Part shown: positions 49,705 to 58,219 of the stretch, piece by piece
How the letters are laid out: each line of letters begins with the position of its first letter
Position numbering within the stretch: the first letter of the stretch is position 1
Source: an uncultured Rhodopila sp.
GTDB lineage: Bacteria > Pseudomonadota > Alphaproteobacteria > Acetobacterales > Acetobacteraceae
Direction: 5' to 3'
Assembly (NCBI GenBank): GCA_903851415.1
Contig: CAINOE010000051.1
Span: 1-64,000 of the forward strand
Length of the DNA: 64,000 nt
Notes under the pieces: model-generated
Database searches by the model: none
Seen by the model: the letters and a program-made list of their open reading frames with translations, nothing else
Told to the model about the DNA's origin: nothing
Program-made: the position numbers and the translations under genes

Positions 49705-49926
49705 GTCGTGGCCGGGACTGGTCCCATAGCTATCAGGATAAGGCTCAGCCGGAGAAAAGTTTGGCCGAGGCGTCGCTCTTTCATCGTCATGGCCCGGCTT
49801 GTCCGGGCCACCTGTGCCAGCACCCTGCCGCGATAGGTGGCCCGGACAAGCCGGGCCATGACGGTGGGGGAAAACCCGTGCTCCGCACGATCCCTTATCC
49901 TGATAGCTATGGGGCCTGTCCCGGAC
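49705..49926. repeat. Composite nested palindrome, second instance (family 1, copy 4 at 49785-49863)
   Basis: Left outer arm CCCATAGCTATCAGGATAAG (with GGCCGGGAC ahead of it) is mirrored by CTTATCCTGATAGCTATGGG (followed by GTCCCGGAC) on the right. A full family-1 palindrome sits in the middle. The layout is that of 31721-31949, with loops between inner and outer parts of similar length but different sequence. Confidence 0.85.
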
Positions 49927-49954
49927 ATCCACGACTTGCGGTCCCGAACCAACC

Positions 49955-49990
49955 AAAGGCGTGGATGACCGGACTAAATCCGGCCATGAC
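49955..49990. repeat. Dispersed repeat family 2, copy f (inverted)
   Basis: On the minus strand: GTCAT, stem GGCCGGAT/GTCCGGTC (with one G-T type pair) around a short loop, then ATCCACGCCTTTGGT. It lies next to the composite palindrome. Confidence 0.65.
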
Positions 49991-50159
49991 ACCGAGCCGC
50001 TATCCTCGCCGGCGTGGCCGAGGCGCAACAGGGGGCCGCCGAATTTCGCGCCCGCATGCCGGCCGCGGCGCGAACCGCCGAACCGGCGGCCGCCCCCGCC
50101 GCTGTTGCCGCGAAGCCTGCGGAACCGTCCCACCGCGCGCACTGGGCTGCCGGGATGGA

Positions 50160-51002
50160 TCAGGTTGCCGCGGAGAAACTGGCGGAGGCTGCACATCTTC
50201 CACCCGCGCAGCGCCGTGAGGCGGAGGAGCGGGCTGCCGTCTTGAGCGGCACGGCCAACGCGTTGTCTTCAGGCGCCGGGGTGGGGTGTCCGGGGACGAT
50301 GCCGGGCGGCGGCTGAGCAACCCCCCGGTGCCCCCGATGCGCGGCTACCGCCCCGCCCGCCGCCGAGGCCAGTTCCCGCGCTGAGACCGGCGTGTACCGC
50401 CATACGCTCGCCGGCGGGAAATTCAGCGGCGTCCAGGCTTCACGCTTCCCGGCCAGCCCGTGATGCCGCGCCGGCAGCGGGGACGTCGCGCAATAGCTGT
50501 AGTGCAGGAAGCCGCGGCCCGGAGCGACCGCCTCGATAGCGTCGATGAATCTCCGCTGTTCGGGTTTGGGCAGAAGCACCAGCGGAATGCCGCACACCAC
50601 GGTGCCGACGCGTCCGTGCCAGTGCTCGGGGATCAGCGCCGGCAGGCTGCGCGCATCGCCTTCGATGACATTGACGCCCGGCAGCACGCGCCGCAGATGC
50701 GCCGCCATGTCAGGCACGATCTCGATAACGAACAACCGCTCGGCCGGAACCCCGCCGGCCAGCAGCGCCTGCGAAATAACCCCGGTTCCGGCGCCCAGCT
50801 CGATGATGACCTCGTCGCTGCTGCGCCGGGTCTGGCGCACGATCCGCTGGCAGAGCGCGTTGGAGGAAGGCACGATCGATCCCATCTGCAGCGGGTTGGC
50901 CAGCCATCGCTTGAAGAACATGCCCGGATTGGCGGTGGACGGCTGGTCTGCTGCCGGCGCCAGTGCAACCTGCATGTCAGACGACTGTAGTATTTGTGTC
51001 AT
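50160..51002 (-). CDS. SAM-dependent methyltransferase, phospholipid N-methyltransferase (PmtA)-like
   Basis: 280 residues from the ATG at 51002. FFKRWLANPLQMGSIVPSSNALCQRIV is the PmtA/rRNA-adenine-methyltransferase-like opening; SAM site VIIELGAGTGVISQALL; then VIEGDARSL and VVCGIPLVLLPKPEQRR; late FLHYSYCATSPLPARHH and NFPPASVWRYTP. Family members usually end soon after that last motif; here about 70 low-complexity residues follow, perhaps due to loss of the native stop. Likely role: phosphatidylethanolamine methylation. Confidence 0.75.
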   Translation of the reverse strand: MTQILQSSDMQVALAPAADQPSTANPGMFFKRWLANPLQMGSIVPSSNALCQRIVRQTRRSSDEVIIELGAGTGVISQALLAGGVPAERLFVIEIVPDMAAHLRRVLPGVNVIEGDARSLPALIPEHWHGRVGTVVCGIPLVLLPKPEQRRFIDAIEAVAPGRGFLHYSYCATSPLPARHHGLAGKREAWTPLNFPPASVWRYTPVSARELASAAGGAVAAHRGHRGVAQPPPGIVPGHPTPAPEDNALAVPLKTAARSSASRRCAGGRCAASASFSAAT

Positions 51003-51199
51003 GGATGTGTCATTTTCCGAGATTATGCCTGCAACGTGACAGCCTCTACCGGAATAATAGACAGCTTGGAACCCCGCAACGCCATGATAAGGCCGACCGC
51101 CCCGGTTTCCTTTGATCTCTCCCGGGGGTCCGCTATACACTGCCGGCACCGACGCTCGTTCGCCGGGGCGCGACCTTTCAGGGGCAAGATCGGCATCGC

Positions 51200-52561
51200 A
51201 TGACAGCGCGCATTCTGATCGTCGATGACGTGCCGGCCAACACGCGGCTGCTCGAAGCCAAACTCTCGGCCGAGTACTATCAGATCGCCACCGCGCGTGA
51301 TGGTTTCGAAGCCATTACAAAATCGCGGGCCTGGCAGCCGGATCTGATCCTGCTGGACGTCATGATGCCGGGCATGGACGGGTACGAGTGCTGCCGCCTG
51401 CTCAAGGACGATCCCGTGACCTTGCATATCCCGGTGGTCATGGTGACGGCGCTTGGCGAACCGGGGGAGCGTCTGCGCGGCCTGGAAGCCGGCGCGGACG
51501 ATTTTCTCACCAAGCCGGTCGAATACGACACGCTGATGACCCGCGTCCGCAGCTTGGTGCGGCTGAAGCGCCTGCTCGACGAATGGCGCGCCCGCGGCGA
51601 TACGGCCCGCGCGCTCGGACTGACGTCAGACCACGCGACGATCCCCTCGATCGCCGGCGCGCGCGCGCTGATTGTCGACGACTGGGAGCAAACCGGACAG
51701 ACGATCCAGGATGCCCTGGCGGAGGATGGCGTCATCCCGGCGCTGGCGCGCAACGGCGCCGACGCGATCACCATGACCAACGCGGTGACGTTCGACCTCA
51801 TTGTGGTCAACCTGACCATGGCGGGCGAAGATCCGCTGAAGCTCGTGTCCGCGCTGCGCGCCGCCGACGCGACGCACGAGACGCCACTGCTGCTGGTGGC
51901 CGAGGCCGTCGAGAAAGACCGCATCCTGCGCGGCTTCGAGCTCGGTGCCAACGATTGGCTGGTGCAACCGATTGACCGCAACGAGCTGCGCGCCAGGGCG
52001 CGCAACCAGATCCGGCGGAAATTCTACCAGGACCGGCTGCGCTCGGACCTCGGAACCGCGCTGGAGATGGTGCTAACCGACCCGCTGACCGGGCTTTACA
52101 ATAAGCGCTATCTGGAGCGGCACCTGGGCGGCCTGATCGAATCCGGCAAGGGCCGCCACCTCGCGCTGCTGATGGTCGATGTCGACCACTTCAAAGCGGT
52201 GAACGATGCCTACGGCCACGCCGCGGGCGACCGCGCGCTGCGGCTGATCGCCGACTCGCTGCGGCTCAACACGCGGGTGTTTGACTCGGTGGCGAGGTAC
52301 GGCGGCGAGGAATTCGTCGTCGTGATGCCGGGCACCGGACCCGAGGAGGCTACGGCCGCGGCCGAGCGTCTGCGCTCCGCCGTCGAGTCGATCGACTTCT
52401 TTCCGTCACAGGGCACGCGCGCACCGCTGACGGTCAGCGTCGGGGTGGCGTTCACGCCAGCCGGGACGGGCGTGCCCGATGCGTTGTTTCATGCGGCGGA
52501 TGCCGCCCTGTACCGGGCGAAGCGCAACGGGCGGAACCGGATCGAGATCGCTCAGGGGTAG
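51200..52561 (+). CDS. pleD: PleD-like response regulator with diguanylate cyclase output
   Basis: 453 residues: receiver 1 (phosphoacceptor Asp in ILLDVMMPGMDG, Lys in TKPVEY), receiver 2 with Asn instead of the phosphoacceptor (IVVNLTMAGED), and a GGDEF domain with active GGEEF and an I-site RVFD five residues before it. That is exactly the PleD plan: phosphorylated receiver 1, adaptor receiver 2, feedback by c-di-GMP. It makes c-di-GMP and controls the motile-to-sessile switch. Usually divK lies beside it; not seen here. Confidence 0.93.
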   Translation: MTARILIVDDVPANTRLLEAKLSAEYYQIATARDGFEAITKSRAWQPDLILLDVMMPGMDGYECCRLLKDDPVTLHIPVVMVTALGEPGERLRGLEAGADDFLTKPVEYDTLMTRVRSLVRLKRLLDEWRARGDTARALGLTSDHATIPSIAGARALIVDDWEQTGQTIQDALAEDGVIPALARNGADAITMTNAVTFDLIVVNLTMAGEDPLKLVSALRAADATHETPLLLVAEAVEKDRILRGFELGANDWLVQPIDRNELRARARNQIRRKFYQDRLRSDLGTALEMVLTDPLTGLYNKRYLERHLGGLIESGKGRHLALLMVDVDHFKAVNDAYGHAAGDRALRLIADSLRLNTRVFDSVARYGGEEFVVVMPGTGPEEATAAAERLRSAVESIDFFPSQGTRAPLTVSVGVAFTPAGTGVPDALFHAADAALYRAKRNGRNRIEIAQG

Positions 52562-52565
52562 CCCG

Positions 52566-52733
52566 CTACTTGATCTTGGCTTCCTTGAACGGGACATGCT
52601 TGCGGACGACCGGGTCGTACTTGTTCAGCTCCAGCTTATTGGTCTGGGCGCGCGCGTTCTTTTTGGTCACGTAAAAAAATCCGGTATCCGCCGTGGATAC
52701 CAGCTTGATCTGCACAGTGTTCGACTTGGCCAT
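52566..52733 (-). CDS. rpmG: 50S ribosomal protein L33
   Basis: 55 residues: [20 protein letters not shown], then [20 protein letters not shown] and [15 protein letters not shown]. Standard L33 without the zinc-binding cysteines (the C-minus form). It ends five bases after the pleD stop, convergent, the usual alphaproteobacterial neighbour. Confidence 0.95.
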   Translation of the reverse strand: MAKSNTVQIKLVSTADTGFFYVTKKNARAQTNKLELNKYDPVVRKHVPFKEAKIK

Positions 52734-52844
52734 CAGCCTGATCCTTGTAACAGCACGGGACGCCTGTCCGCCCGATGAGGGCCGGCAAAATGCTCAAACA
52801 GGCCGCGCGGGTCAAGGGTTTGCTTGAATGCGGGGTTGCCCTTT

Positions 52845-52875
52845 CGTCATGGCCCGGACAAGCCCGGCCACGACG
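52845..52875. repeat. Partial family-1 palindrome
   Basis: CGTCATGGCCCGG followed by ACAAGCCCGGCCACGACG, a single short hairpin matching the outer ends of the family-1 element without its inner part. It lies between rpmG and the hydroxyacid dehydrogenase gene. Confidence 0.6.
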
Positions 52876-52895
52876 AGGAGAGAACGACCGTTGAA

Positions 52896-53828
52896 TCACA
52901 CGACCCGATGCAACAGCGCCGCCCCCTCCGCGGCCCGCCGGCAGTTCTCCGCCGCGAGGGCAAAGCTGCGGTCGAAGGTGCCGGTGGTCAGCCAGCCGAT
53001 ATGCGGGGTCACCACGACGTTCGGCAAGGCCAGCAAACGGTCCCCCGCCGCGACGGGTTCGGTGTCGAATACATCCAGCCCGGCACCGGCGAGGCGCCCC
53101 GACTCCAGGGCCTGTATCAGCGCCGGCTGATCCACCAGGCCGCCACGGGCGGTGTTGATCAGGATGGCGCCCGGCTTCATCCGGGACAACGCGGCCGCAT
53201 CGACCATCCGGCGCGTCTCCGGTGTCAGCGGCAGGTGCAGGCTGACAATGTCCGCCTCCGCCAGCAACCGAACCAAAGGCAGATACCCGGCGATCGCATC
53301 CGCCACCGGGTTCCGGGCGGAATACACCACCGTGCATCCCATCGCTGCCAGCATCGGCGCCAGGATCTTCGGGATCGCGCCGAAGCCGATCAGGCCGACG
53401 GCGCGGCCGCCGAGTTCGCTGATCCCGTCCTGCAAGGCGGCATCCGTCCACGTTCCCGCCCGCAGCCGGCGATCGAACGCCGGAATGCGCCGGAGCACCG
53501 ACAGCATCAGCCCGAGGGTCAGTTCCGCCACCGCCCGGGCGTTGGTTCCGGGCAGATTGCAGACCGGGATGCCGCGCTGTTTCGCCGCCGCCAGGTCGAT
53601 TGTGTTCACGCCGGCGCCGATCTTCTGGATCAGCTTCAGGCGGGGGGCGGCAGCGATCATGCCGGCGGTGCAGGGCTGCAGCACATGCCAAAGCACGTCG
53701 CAGTCCGGCAGCAGGCGGTTCAGCGTTTCGGTGTCGTCTTCCCGGCAGACCGATATTCCAAGTCCCTCCAGCCGCGCCAGCCGTGCGGCCAGGTCAGGCC
53801 CGGCGGAGGCATGGTAGACGACATTCAT
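52896..53828 (-). CDS. D-2-hydroxyacid dehydrogenase family oxidoreductase
   Basis: 310 residues. NAD site VGLIGFGAIPKILAPMLAAMG; catalytic Arg in NTARGGLVDQ, Glu in FDTEPV and His in VVTPHIGWLT, all in place. The opening is the usual helical substrate domain (VLQPCTAGMIAAAPRLKLIQKIGAGVNTIDL). Last gene of an operon: it starts within the stop of the enolase-like gene (ATGA). Substrate unknown; glyoxylate/hydroxypyruvate or a phosphorylated acid are possible. Confidence 0.88.
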   Translation of the reverse strand: MNVVYHASAGPDLAARLARLEGLGISVCREDDTETLNRLLPDCDVLWHVLQPCTAGMIAAAPRLKLIQKIGAGVNTIDLAAAKQRGIPVCNLPGTNARAVAELTLGLMLSVLRRIPAFDRRLRAGTWTDAALQDGISELGGRAVGLIGFGAIPKILAPMLAAMGCTVVYSARNPVADAIAGYLPLVRLLAEADIVSLHLPLTPETRRMVDAAALSRMKPGAILINTARGGLVDQPALIQALESGRLAGAGLDVFDTEPVAAGDRLLALPNVVVTPHIGWLTTGTFDRSFALAAENCRRAAEGAALLHRVV

Positions 53829-55114
53829 GCCGGCGACCGTCCCAGCACCGAACCGCCGGCGAAGCGGGCCTTGCCGCCGAGGGCTTCCTCGATCCGCAGC
53901 ATCTCGTTCCACTTCGCCATGCGCTCGCCGCGGGCGAAGCTGCCGACCTTGAGCTGCCCCGCACCCCAGCCGACGGCGAGGTGGGCGATGGTGACGTCCT
54001 CGGTTTCCCCCGACCGGGCGGAGACGATGGTGGCATAGCCGCATTCCTTGGCGACCCGCAGCGCATCGAGCGTCTCGGTCAGGGTGCCGCGCTGGTTGGG
54101 CTTCAGCAGCACCGCGTTGGCCGCCCCCTTCTCCGCCGCATCCCGCAGCCGATCGGCGTCGGTGACGAGGAAGTCGTCGCCGACGATCTGGATGGTGGAA
54201 CCGAGGGCGCGGGTGATGCCCACGAAGCCGCCGGTGTCGTCCTCGGCCAGCGGGTCCTCGACCGACAGGATCGGGTAGCGGGACACCCAGCCGGACAGCA
54301 GGGCGATCATCTCCTCGCTGGACAGATCCTTATGGTCCAGCGCCAGGGTGTAGCGGCCGTTGCCGCCGAACTGCGAGGCGGCGACGTCGAGCGCAATGCC
54401 GATCTGCTCGCCGGGACGGAAGCCGGCTTTTTCGATGGCTGCAACCAGGGTGTCGAGCGCCTGCTCGTTCGAGTCGAACATCGGCCACCAGCCGCCTTCG
54501 TCGGCGACGCCGCGCCGGGTGCCGGCCTCCTGCATCAGAAGGCCGGCGGCGCGATAGATTTCCGCGGTCCAGTCCAGCGCCTGCGCGAAGCTCTCCGCGG
54601 CCGGGCATATGACCATGAAGTCCTGGATGTCCACCCGGCGGCCGGCATGGGCGCCGCCGCCGAAGATCTGGATCTGCGGCAGCGGCACCAGCGCCGCATC
54701 GGAGCCGCCGAGGTGGTGATACAGCGGCTCCCCGGCCACGGCGGCGGCGGCGTGGGCGGCGGCCATCGACACCGCCAGGGTGGCGTTGGCGCCCAGCCTG
54801 GTCTTGTTGCGGGTGCCGTCCAGCTCGATCAGCCGCTCGTCCAGCGCTTCCTGGTCCGCGGCGTCAAAGCCGGCCAGGGCGCGGGCGATGATGGTGTTGA
54901 CGTTGGCCACGGCCCGGCGGACGTCGTAGCCGCCGAACGCCGTCCCGCCGTCGCGCAGGTCGAGCGCCTCATTCGACCCGGTGGAGGCGCCGGCCGGCGC
55001 GATGGCGCGGCCCACCGCACCGCCTTCCAGCAGCACGTCGGCCTGCACCGTCGGGCGGCCGCGGCTGTCCCAGACGCGGCGGGCGTGAACATAGGCGATC
55101 CGCGTGTCCGTCAT
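53825..55114 (-). CDS. Enolase-family paralogue with an altered active-site residue
   Basis: 429 residues in the enolase fold. Kept: DEGG (Glu206), metal ligands Asp243 (LDVAAS), Glu286 (VEDPL), Asp313 (GDDF), base Lys338 (LLKPNQ), Arg367/Ser368 and Lys389. Changed: the position of yeast His373 is Ala (SARSGETED instead of SHRSGETED), and the loop reads GGGAHAGRR rather than GGEHADNN. That suggests a related substrate rather than glycolysis. It lies in a tight operon with a kinase (1-base overlap) and a hydroxyacid dehydrogenase (ATGA). The main glycolytic enolase should be elsewhere. Confidence 0.85.
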   Translation of the reverse strand: MTDTRIAYVHARRVWDSRGRPTVQADVLLEGGAVGRAIAPAGASTGSNEALDLRDGGTAFGGYDVRRAVANVNTIIARALAGFDAADQEALDERLIELDGTRNKTRLGANATLAVSMAAAHAAAAVAGEPLYHHLGGSDAALVPLPQIQIFGGGAHAGRRVDIQDFMVICPAAESFAQALDWTAEIYRAAGLLMQEAGTRRGVADEGGWWPMFDSNEQALDTLVAAIEKAGFRPGEQIGIALDVAASQFGGNGRYTLALDHKDLSSEEMIALLSGWVSRYPILSVEDPLAEDDTGGFVGITRALGSTIQIVGDDFLVTDADRLRDAAEKGAANAVLLKPNQRGTLTETLDALRVAKECGYATIVSARSGETEDVTIAHLAVGWGAGQLKVGSFARGERMAKWNEMLRIEEALGGKARFAGGSVLGRSPA

Positions 55115-56115
55115 CAGGCGATCTCCTCGTGCCAGGCGCGCGCCACATCGGTCAGGCAATCGGGTTGATCCGCGAGCAGCCGCCGGGCGGCCTTGCGGAC
55201 CCGCTCGCGATCCGGGTCCGTTGTAATGTACTCGACCGGCGACTTGCCATCCACCCGTGCGAGGAACAGCGCCGGGAGAAGATGCGCGGCGCGGGCCTCC
55301 AGCGCGGCCCGCGGTTCCCAGGTGACGCGGTGGAGATAGGCTGGCGTCATCGCCTGGAAGCACTCCAGCAGCGCGGCCCGCCGGGCCGGGACCCAGAGGC
55401 ATTTCAGCAGCAGATGGTTCAGGCAGAAGGCCAGGTCGAAGGCCGGATCGCCCCACCAGGCGCACTCGGCGTCGAGGAACACCGGCCCGTCCGGCCCGCA
55501 CAGGATGTTCTTCGGGCTGACGTCGCCATGCACCAGAGCGCGCCTGTTCGCCAAGGTCGTCTCGGTCAGCGCCTGCATCCGTCCCGCCAGGTCCGGGTGC
55601 GCGCGGCCGGTATGCGTCAGGTAGGGCTCCAGCCGGATGTCGTGGAAGATTTGGTCGGTTGGGAAGTCCGCGGCCAGCGAAGGACGGGCTGCCGTCGCGG
55701 CATGGATGCGGACCAGGGCGGCAGCGACCGCGGCGGCGAAGGCCGGCTCAACCAGACCCTCCCGCAGTCTCGATTTCCACAGGGGATATCGATCGGCTGG
55801 CAGATACTCCATCGCCAGGACACCGGTGGTCCCATCCTGGCCGAGCAAGGCGGGCGCGGCGCCCGGCAGGGCCTTATTCGCGACCCGCATCCAACGGGCC
55901 TCATACAGGTTGCGCTCCACCGGGGCCCGCCAGTCGGCGTTTACCCGCAGCTTCGGCAGCGCCCGCTTGACGCATATCGGCCCTGCCGGCAGGTCGATCC
56001 GCCAGATGTCGGACGACACGCCTCCGGCCAGAGGCTCGCCGGACGGCGCGGCGCCGTGCAGAAGCCTCATGCGGTCCAATGCGGCCAGGATATCGGCGGG
56101 GAGCGGTTGCCTCAT
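55114..56115 (-). CDS. Aminoglycoside-phosphotransferase-fold kinase
   Basis: 333 residues. Kinase motifs of the APH/choline kinase fold: catalytic loop LVHGDVSPKNILC and metal-binding FLDAECAWWGDPAFDLAF. N-lobe VCVKR-like stretch ICVKRALPKLRV. Such proteins phosphorylate small molecules (drugs, sugars, methylthioribose, homoserine). First gene of the operon with the enolase-like and dehydrogenase genes; it presumably makes the phosphate ester the enolase-like enzyme uses. Confidence 0.85.
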   Translation of the reverse strand: MRQPLPADILAALDRMRLLHGAAPSGEPLAGGVSSDIWRIDLPAGPICVKRALPKLRVNADWRAPVERNLYEARWMRVANKALPGAAPALLGQDGTTGVLAMEYLPADRYPLWKSRLREGLVEPAFAAAVAAALVRIHAATAARPSLAADFPTDQIFHDIRLEPYLTHTGRAHPDLAGRMQALTETTLANRRALVHGDVSPKNILCGPDGPVFLDAECAWWGDPAFDLAFCLNHLLLKCLWVPARRAALLECFQAMTPAYLHRVTWEPRAALEARAAHLLPALFLARVDGKSPVEYITTDPDRERVRKAARRLLADQPDCLTDVARAWHEEIA

Positions 56116-56223
56116 CGGCGGGACACTACCGTGTTGGGTGGGAGGGTAAAGCCTGGCGGCGGATCATTTTCGCGCCGCTCCGGTATCAAAACCGGCCCGG
56201 GGTCGCTACATGACGCCGTATCC

Positions 56224-57105
56224 ATGATGCCGGACCAGATTGCCGAACAGGGTTTTGCGAACGGCCGGTGGCGCGCCCCGCTGCCGGGGCCGCGCCGCCG
56301 GCCGGTGCTGCTGATCGCGGTCACGCTGTCGGTTCTGGTGCATCTGCTGCCTTTCGGTGTGGTCGCATTGATGCCGCCGCCCGCGCCGGTGAAGCCCGCT
56401 CCCGAGGTTCAAGGCGAAGTCGAACTGCTGATGGTTGAGCAGAAGGGCGCCGCGCCGAGCCAGGCGGGCCGGCCCGCCGACGGCGCGGCCCAACCGGAGG
56501 CGGCCCGGCCGGTCGCGAAGGCCGCGGACAAAGCCGACACCTCACCGGCGCCAACGACTGCGCCCGCGTTGCCGGCGCCAACGGCCGCGCCCGCGTTGCC
56601 GGCGCCAACGACCGCGCCCGCGTTGCCGGCGCCAACGACCGCGCCCGCGTTGCCGGCGACGGACGAAACCGGCGAGCCGGTGCCGCCGCCGCCCGCCGCC
56701 GCGACGCACGCCGAAACGCTGCCGGCACCGCCGGCCTCGCCAGGCGCGCCGCCGAAACACGAGGCCCTGACGTTCAACTTCGCCGGCACCGACAGCGACA
56801 CCAATGCGCGGGTCGTCTCCGGCCATGTGCTGCCCGCCATGCCGGATGACCGGTTCCGCAACCGGCCGCCGCCCTATCCGCTCGAAGCCGCGATGCGGCG
56901 GGAGACCGGCGCGGTCCTGGTCCTTATCCATGTATCGGCGTATGGGCTTGCCACCGGCGCCGATGTGGTGGAGAGCTCGGGTTCGTCGCTGCTGGACGGT
57001 GCCGCGGTGGCGGCGGTGCGGAAGTGGCATTTCCATCCGGCGATGAAGGACGGTCTGGCGGTTCCGTTCGACATGCCGTTTCGTTTCGTGTTTTCAGCCG
57101 GCTGA
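56224..57105 (+). CDS. TonB-family energy transducer
   Basis: 293 residues. A cytoplasmic N-terminus, one membrane segment (about 28-50, LLIAVTLSVLVHLLPFGVVALM), a Pro/Ala-rich periplasmic linker with four copies of PAPTTAPAL, and a C-terminal TonB domain (PPYPLEAAMRRETGAVLVLIHVSAYG, then VRKWHFHPA). It carries proton-motive force energy to outer-membrane receptors. exbB/exbD are not adjacent. The ATG three bases later is also possible. Confidence 0.85.
   Translation: MMPDQIAEQGFANGRWRAPLPGPRRRPVLLIAVTLSVLVHLLPFGVVALMPPPAPVKPAPEVQGEVELLMVEQKGAAPSQAGRPADGAAQPEAARPVAKAADKADTSPAPTTAPALPAPTAAPALPAPTTAPALPAPTTAPALPATDETGEPVPPPPAAATHAETLPAPPASPGAPPKHEALTFNFAGTDSDTNARVVSGHVLPAMPDDRFRNRPPPYPLEAAMRRETGAVLVLIHVSAYGLATGADVVESSGSSLLDGAAVAAVRKWHFHPAMKDGLAVPFDMPFRFVFSAG
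56545..56652 (+). repeat. 27-nt tandem repeat in the TonB-like linker
   Basis: Four nearly identical 27-base units beginning CCGGCGCCAACGAC, each encoding nine residues PAPTTAPAL. The near identity at the DNA level implies recent expansion; copy number probably differs between strains. Confidence 0.85.
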
Positions 57106-57112
57106 GGGTGTC

Positions 57113-57664
57113 ATGGTGCGTATCGACCGGGTGACGACGACAGGTGGCGACGGCGGCGAAACCTCGCTGGGCGACGGCTCGCGGGTCTCCAAAAGCGACC
57201 TGCGGATCGAGGCCATGGGCGCGGTGGACGAGGCGAACGCCAGCATCGGCGTGCTGCGCACCCACACCCGCGGCCGGCCGGAGGAGGACGCGATGCTGGC
57301 GCGCATCCAGAACGACCTGTTCGACCTCGGCGCCGATCTCTGCGTCCCCGGAGCAACAGCCGATCGGCTGCGGCTGACGGAGGGGGTGGTGGGACGGCTG
57401 GAGGCGGAGGTGAAGCAGATGAACGCGGCGCTGCCGCCGCTGACCAGCTTCATCCTGCCGGGCGGGACGGACGCCGCCGCCCACGCCCACATGGCGCGGG
57501 TCGCGGTCCGGCGGGCGGAGCGGGCGGTGGCGCGGGTCGATGATCTGAACCCCGCCATACGCCGGTTCATCAACCGGCTATCCGATCATCTGTTCGTTTT
57601 GGCACGCGTATTGAATGGCAACGCAACCGAGGATGTGCTGTGGGTGCCGGGCGCCAACCGGTAG
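57113..57664 (+). CDS. Cob(I)alamin adenosyltransferase, PduO type
   Basis: 183 residues. The N-terminal TTTGGDGGETSLGDGSRVSKSDLRIEAMGAVDEANASIG is the ATP and cobalamin site of PduO/MMAB enzymes; later FILPGGTDAAAHAHMARVAVRRAER and LNRLSDHLFVLAR-like stretches follow. It makes adenosylcobalamin. Starts seven bases after the TonB-like stop; a link with B12 uptake is possible. Confidence 0.92.
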   Translation: MVRIDRVTTTGGDGGETSLGDGSRVSKSDLRIEAMGAVDEANASIGVLRTHTRGRPEEDAMLARIQNDLFDLGADLCVPGATADRLRLTEGVVGRLEAEVKQMNAALPPLTSFILPGGTDAAAHAHMARVAVRRAERAVARVDDLNPAIRRFINRLSDHLFVLARVLNGNATEDVLWVPGANR

Positions 57665-57737
57665 CGATACCGCGTCCCCTTGACAGCCCGAGGGCGCGGG
57701 GTTTCGCATCGCGCCTGCTTACACTGAAAGACCGCCT

Positions 57738-58193
57738 GTGCCGCAGCTTTCGCTCCATACGCCAATCGGCGATCTGACCGTGGCCGAGGAAGACGGCGCG
57801 ATCGTCGCGCTGGATTGGGGATGGGGCGGCGACCAGGTCCGCACGCCTTTGCTGGAGCGGGCGGCGGCTCAGTTGCAGGCCTATTTCGACGGGGCGCTGA
57901 CACGCTTCGACCTGCCGCTGGCGCCGGCCGGGACCCCGTACCGCCGCGCGGTCTGGGACGCGCTATGCGACATCCCGTATGGAGAGACCCGCTCCTACCT
58001 CGAGATCGCCGCCAGGGCCGGCGGCAGCGCCCGGTCGGTTGGCCAGGCCAACGGGCACAACCCGATCCCGCTGATCATCCCTTGCCACCGGGTGGTTGCC
58101 GCCACGCATCTCGGCGGCTACTCCGGCGGTGACGGATTGCCAACCAAGCGCTGGCTGCTGGCGTTGGAAAATCCGAGCCTGACACTACTCTGA
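57738..58193 (+). CDS. ogt: Methylated-DNA-protein cysteine methyltransferase
   Basis: 151 residues, GTG start. The acceptor motif IIPCHRVVAA is intact, and the DNA-binding helix region GGSARSVGQANGHNPIP typical. Repairs O6-methylguanine by a one-time transfer to its own cysteine. No Ada regulator domain. A quinone oxidoreductase gene follows. Confidence 0.93.
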   Translation: MPQLSLHTPIGDLTVAEEDGAIVALDWGWGGDQVRTPLLERAAAQLQAYFDGALTRFDLPLAPAGTPYRRAVWDALCDIPYGETRSYLEIAARAGGSARSVGQANGHNPIPLIIPCHRVVAATHLGGYSGGDGLPTKRWLLALENPSLTLL

Positions 58194-58219
58194 CCCAATT
58201 TGCCGCACGGAGACACGAT

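Larger units (their letters stand above)
49560..50159. other. Repeat-filled gap between the NDUFA9-like and methyltransferase genes
   Basis: About 600 bases with no gene I trust. They hold a composite palindrome (49705-49926) and a family-2 repeat (49955-49990). An open frame on the plus strand from 50014 is low-complexity, alanine-rich, and overlaps the end of the minus-strand methyltransferase. Confidence 0.5.

Noticed and set aside
50014..50316. 100-residue alanine-rich open frame on the plus strand
   Set aside because: Overlaps the end of the minus-strand methyltransferase, low complexity, no ribosome binding site or family resemblance.
53825..55114. Calling the gene the glycolytic eno
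   Set aside because: Ala replaces yeast His373, the GGEHAD-like loop is altered, and operon context is not glycolytic.
53600..55168. Long plus-strand frame opposite the enolase-like gene
   Set aside because: Low-complexity shadow; the minus strand has a full enolase-family protein.
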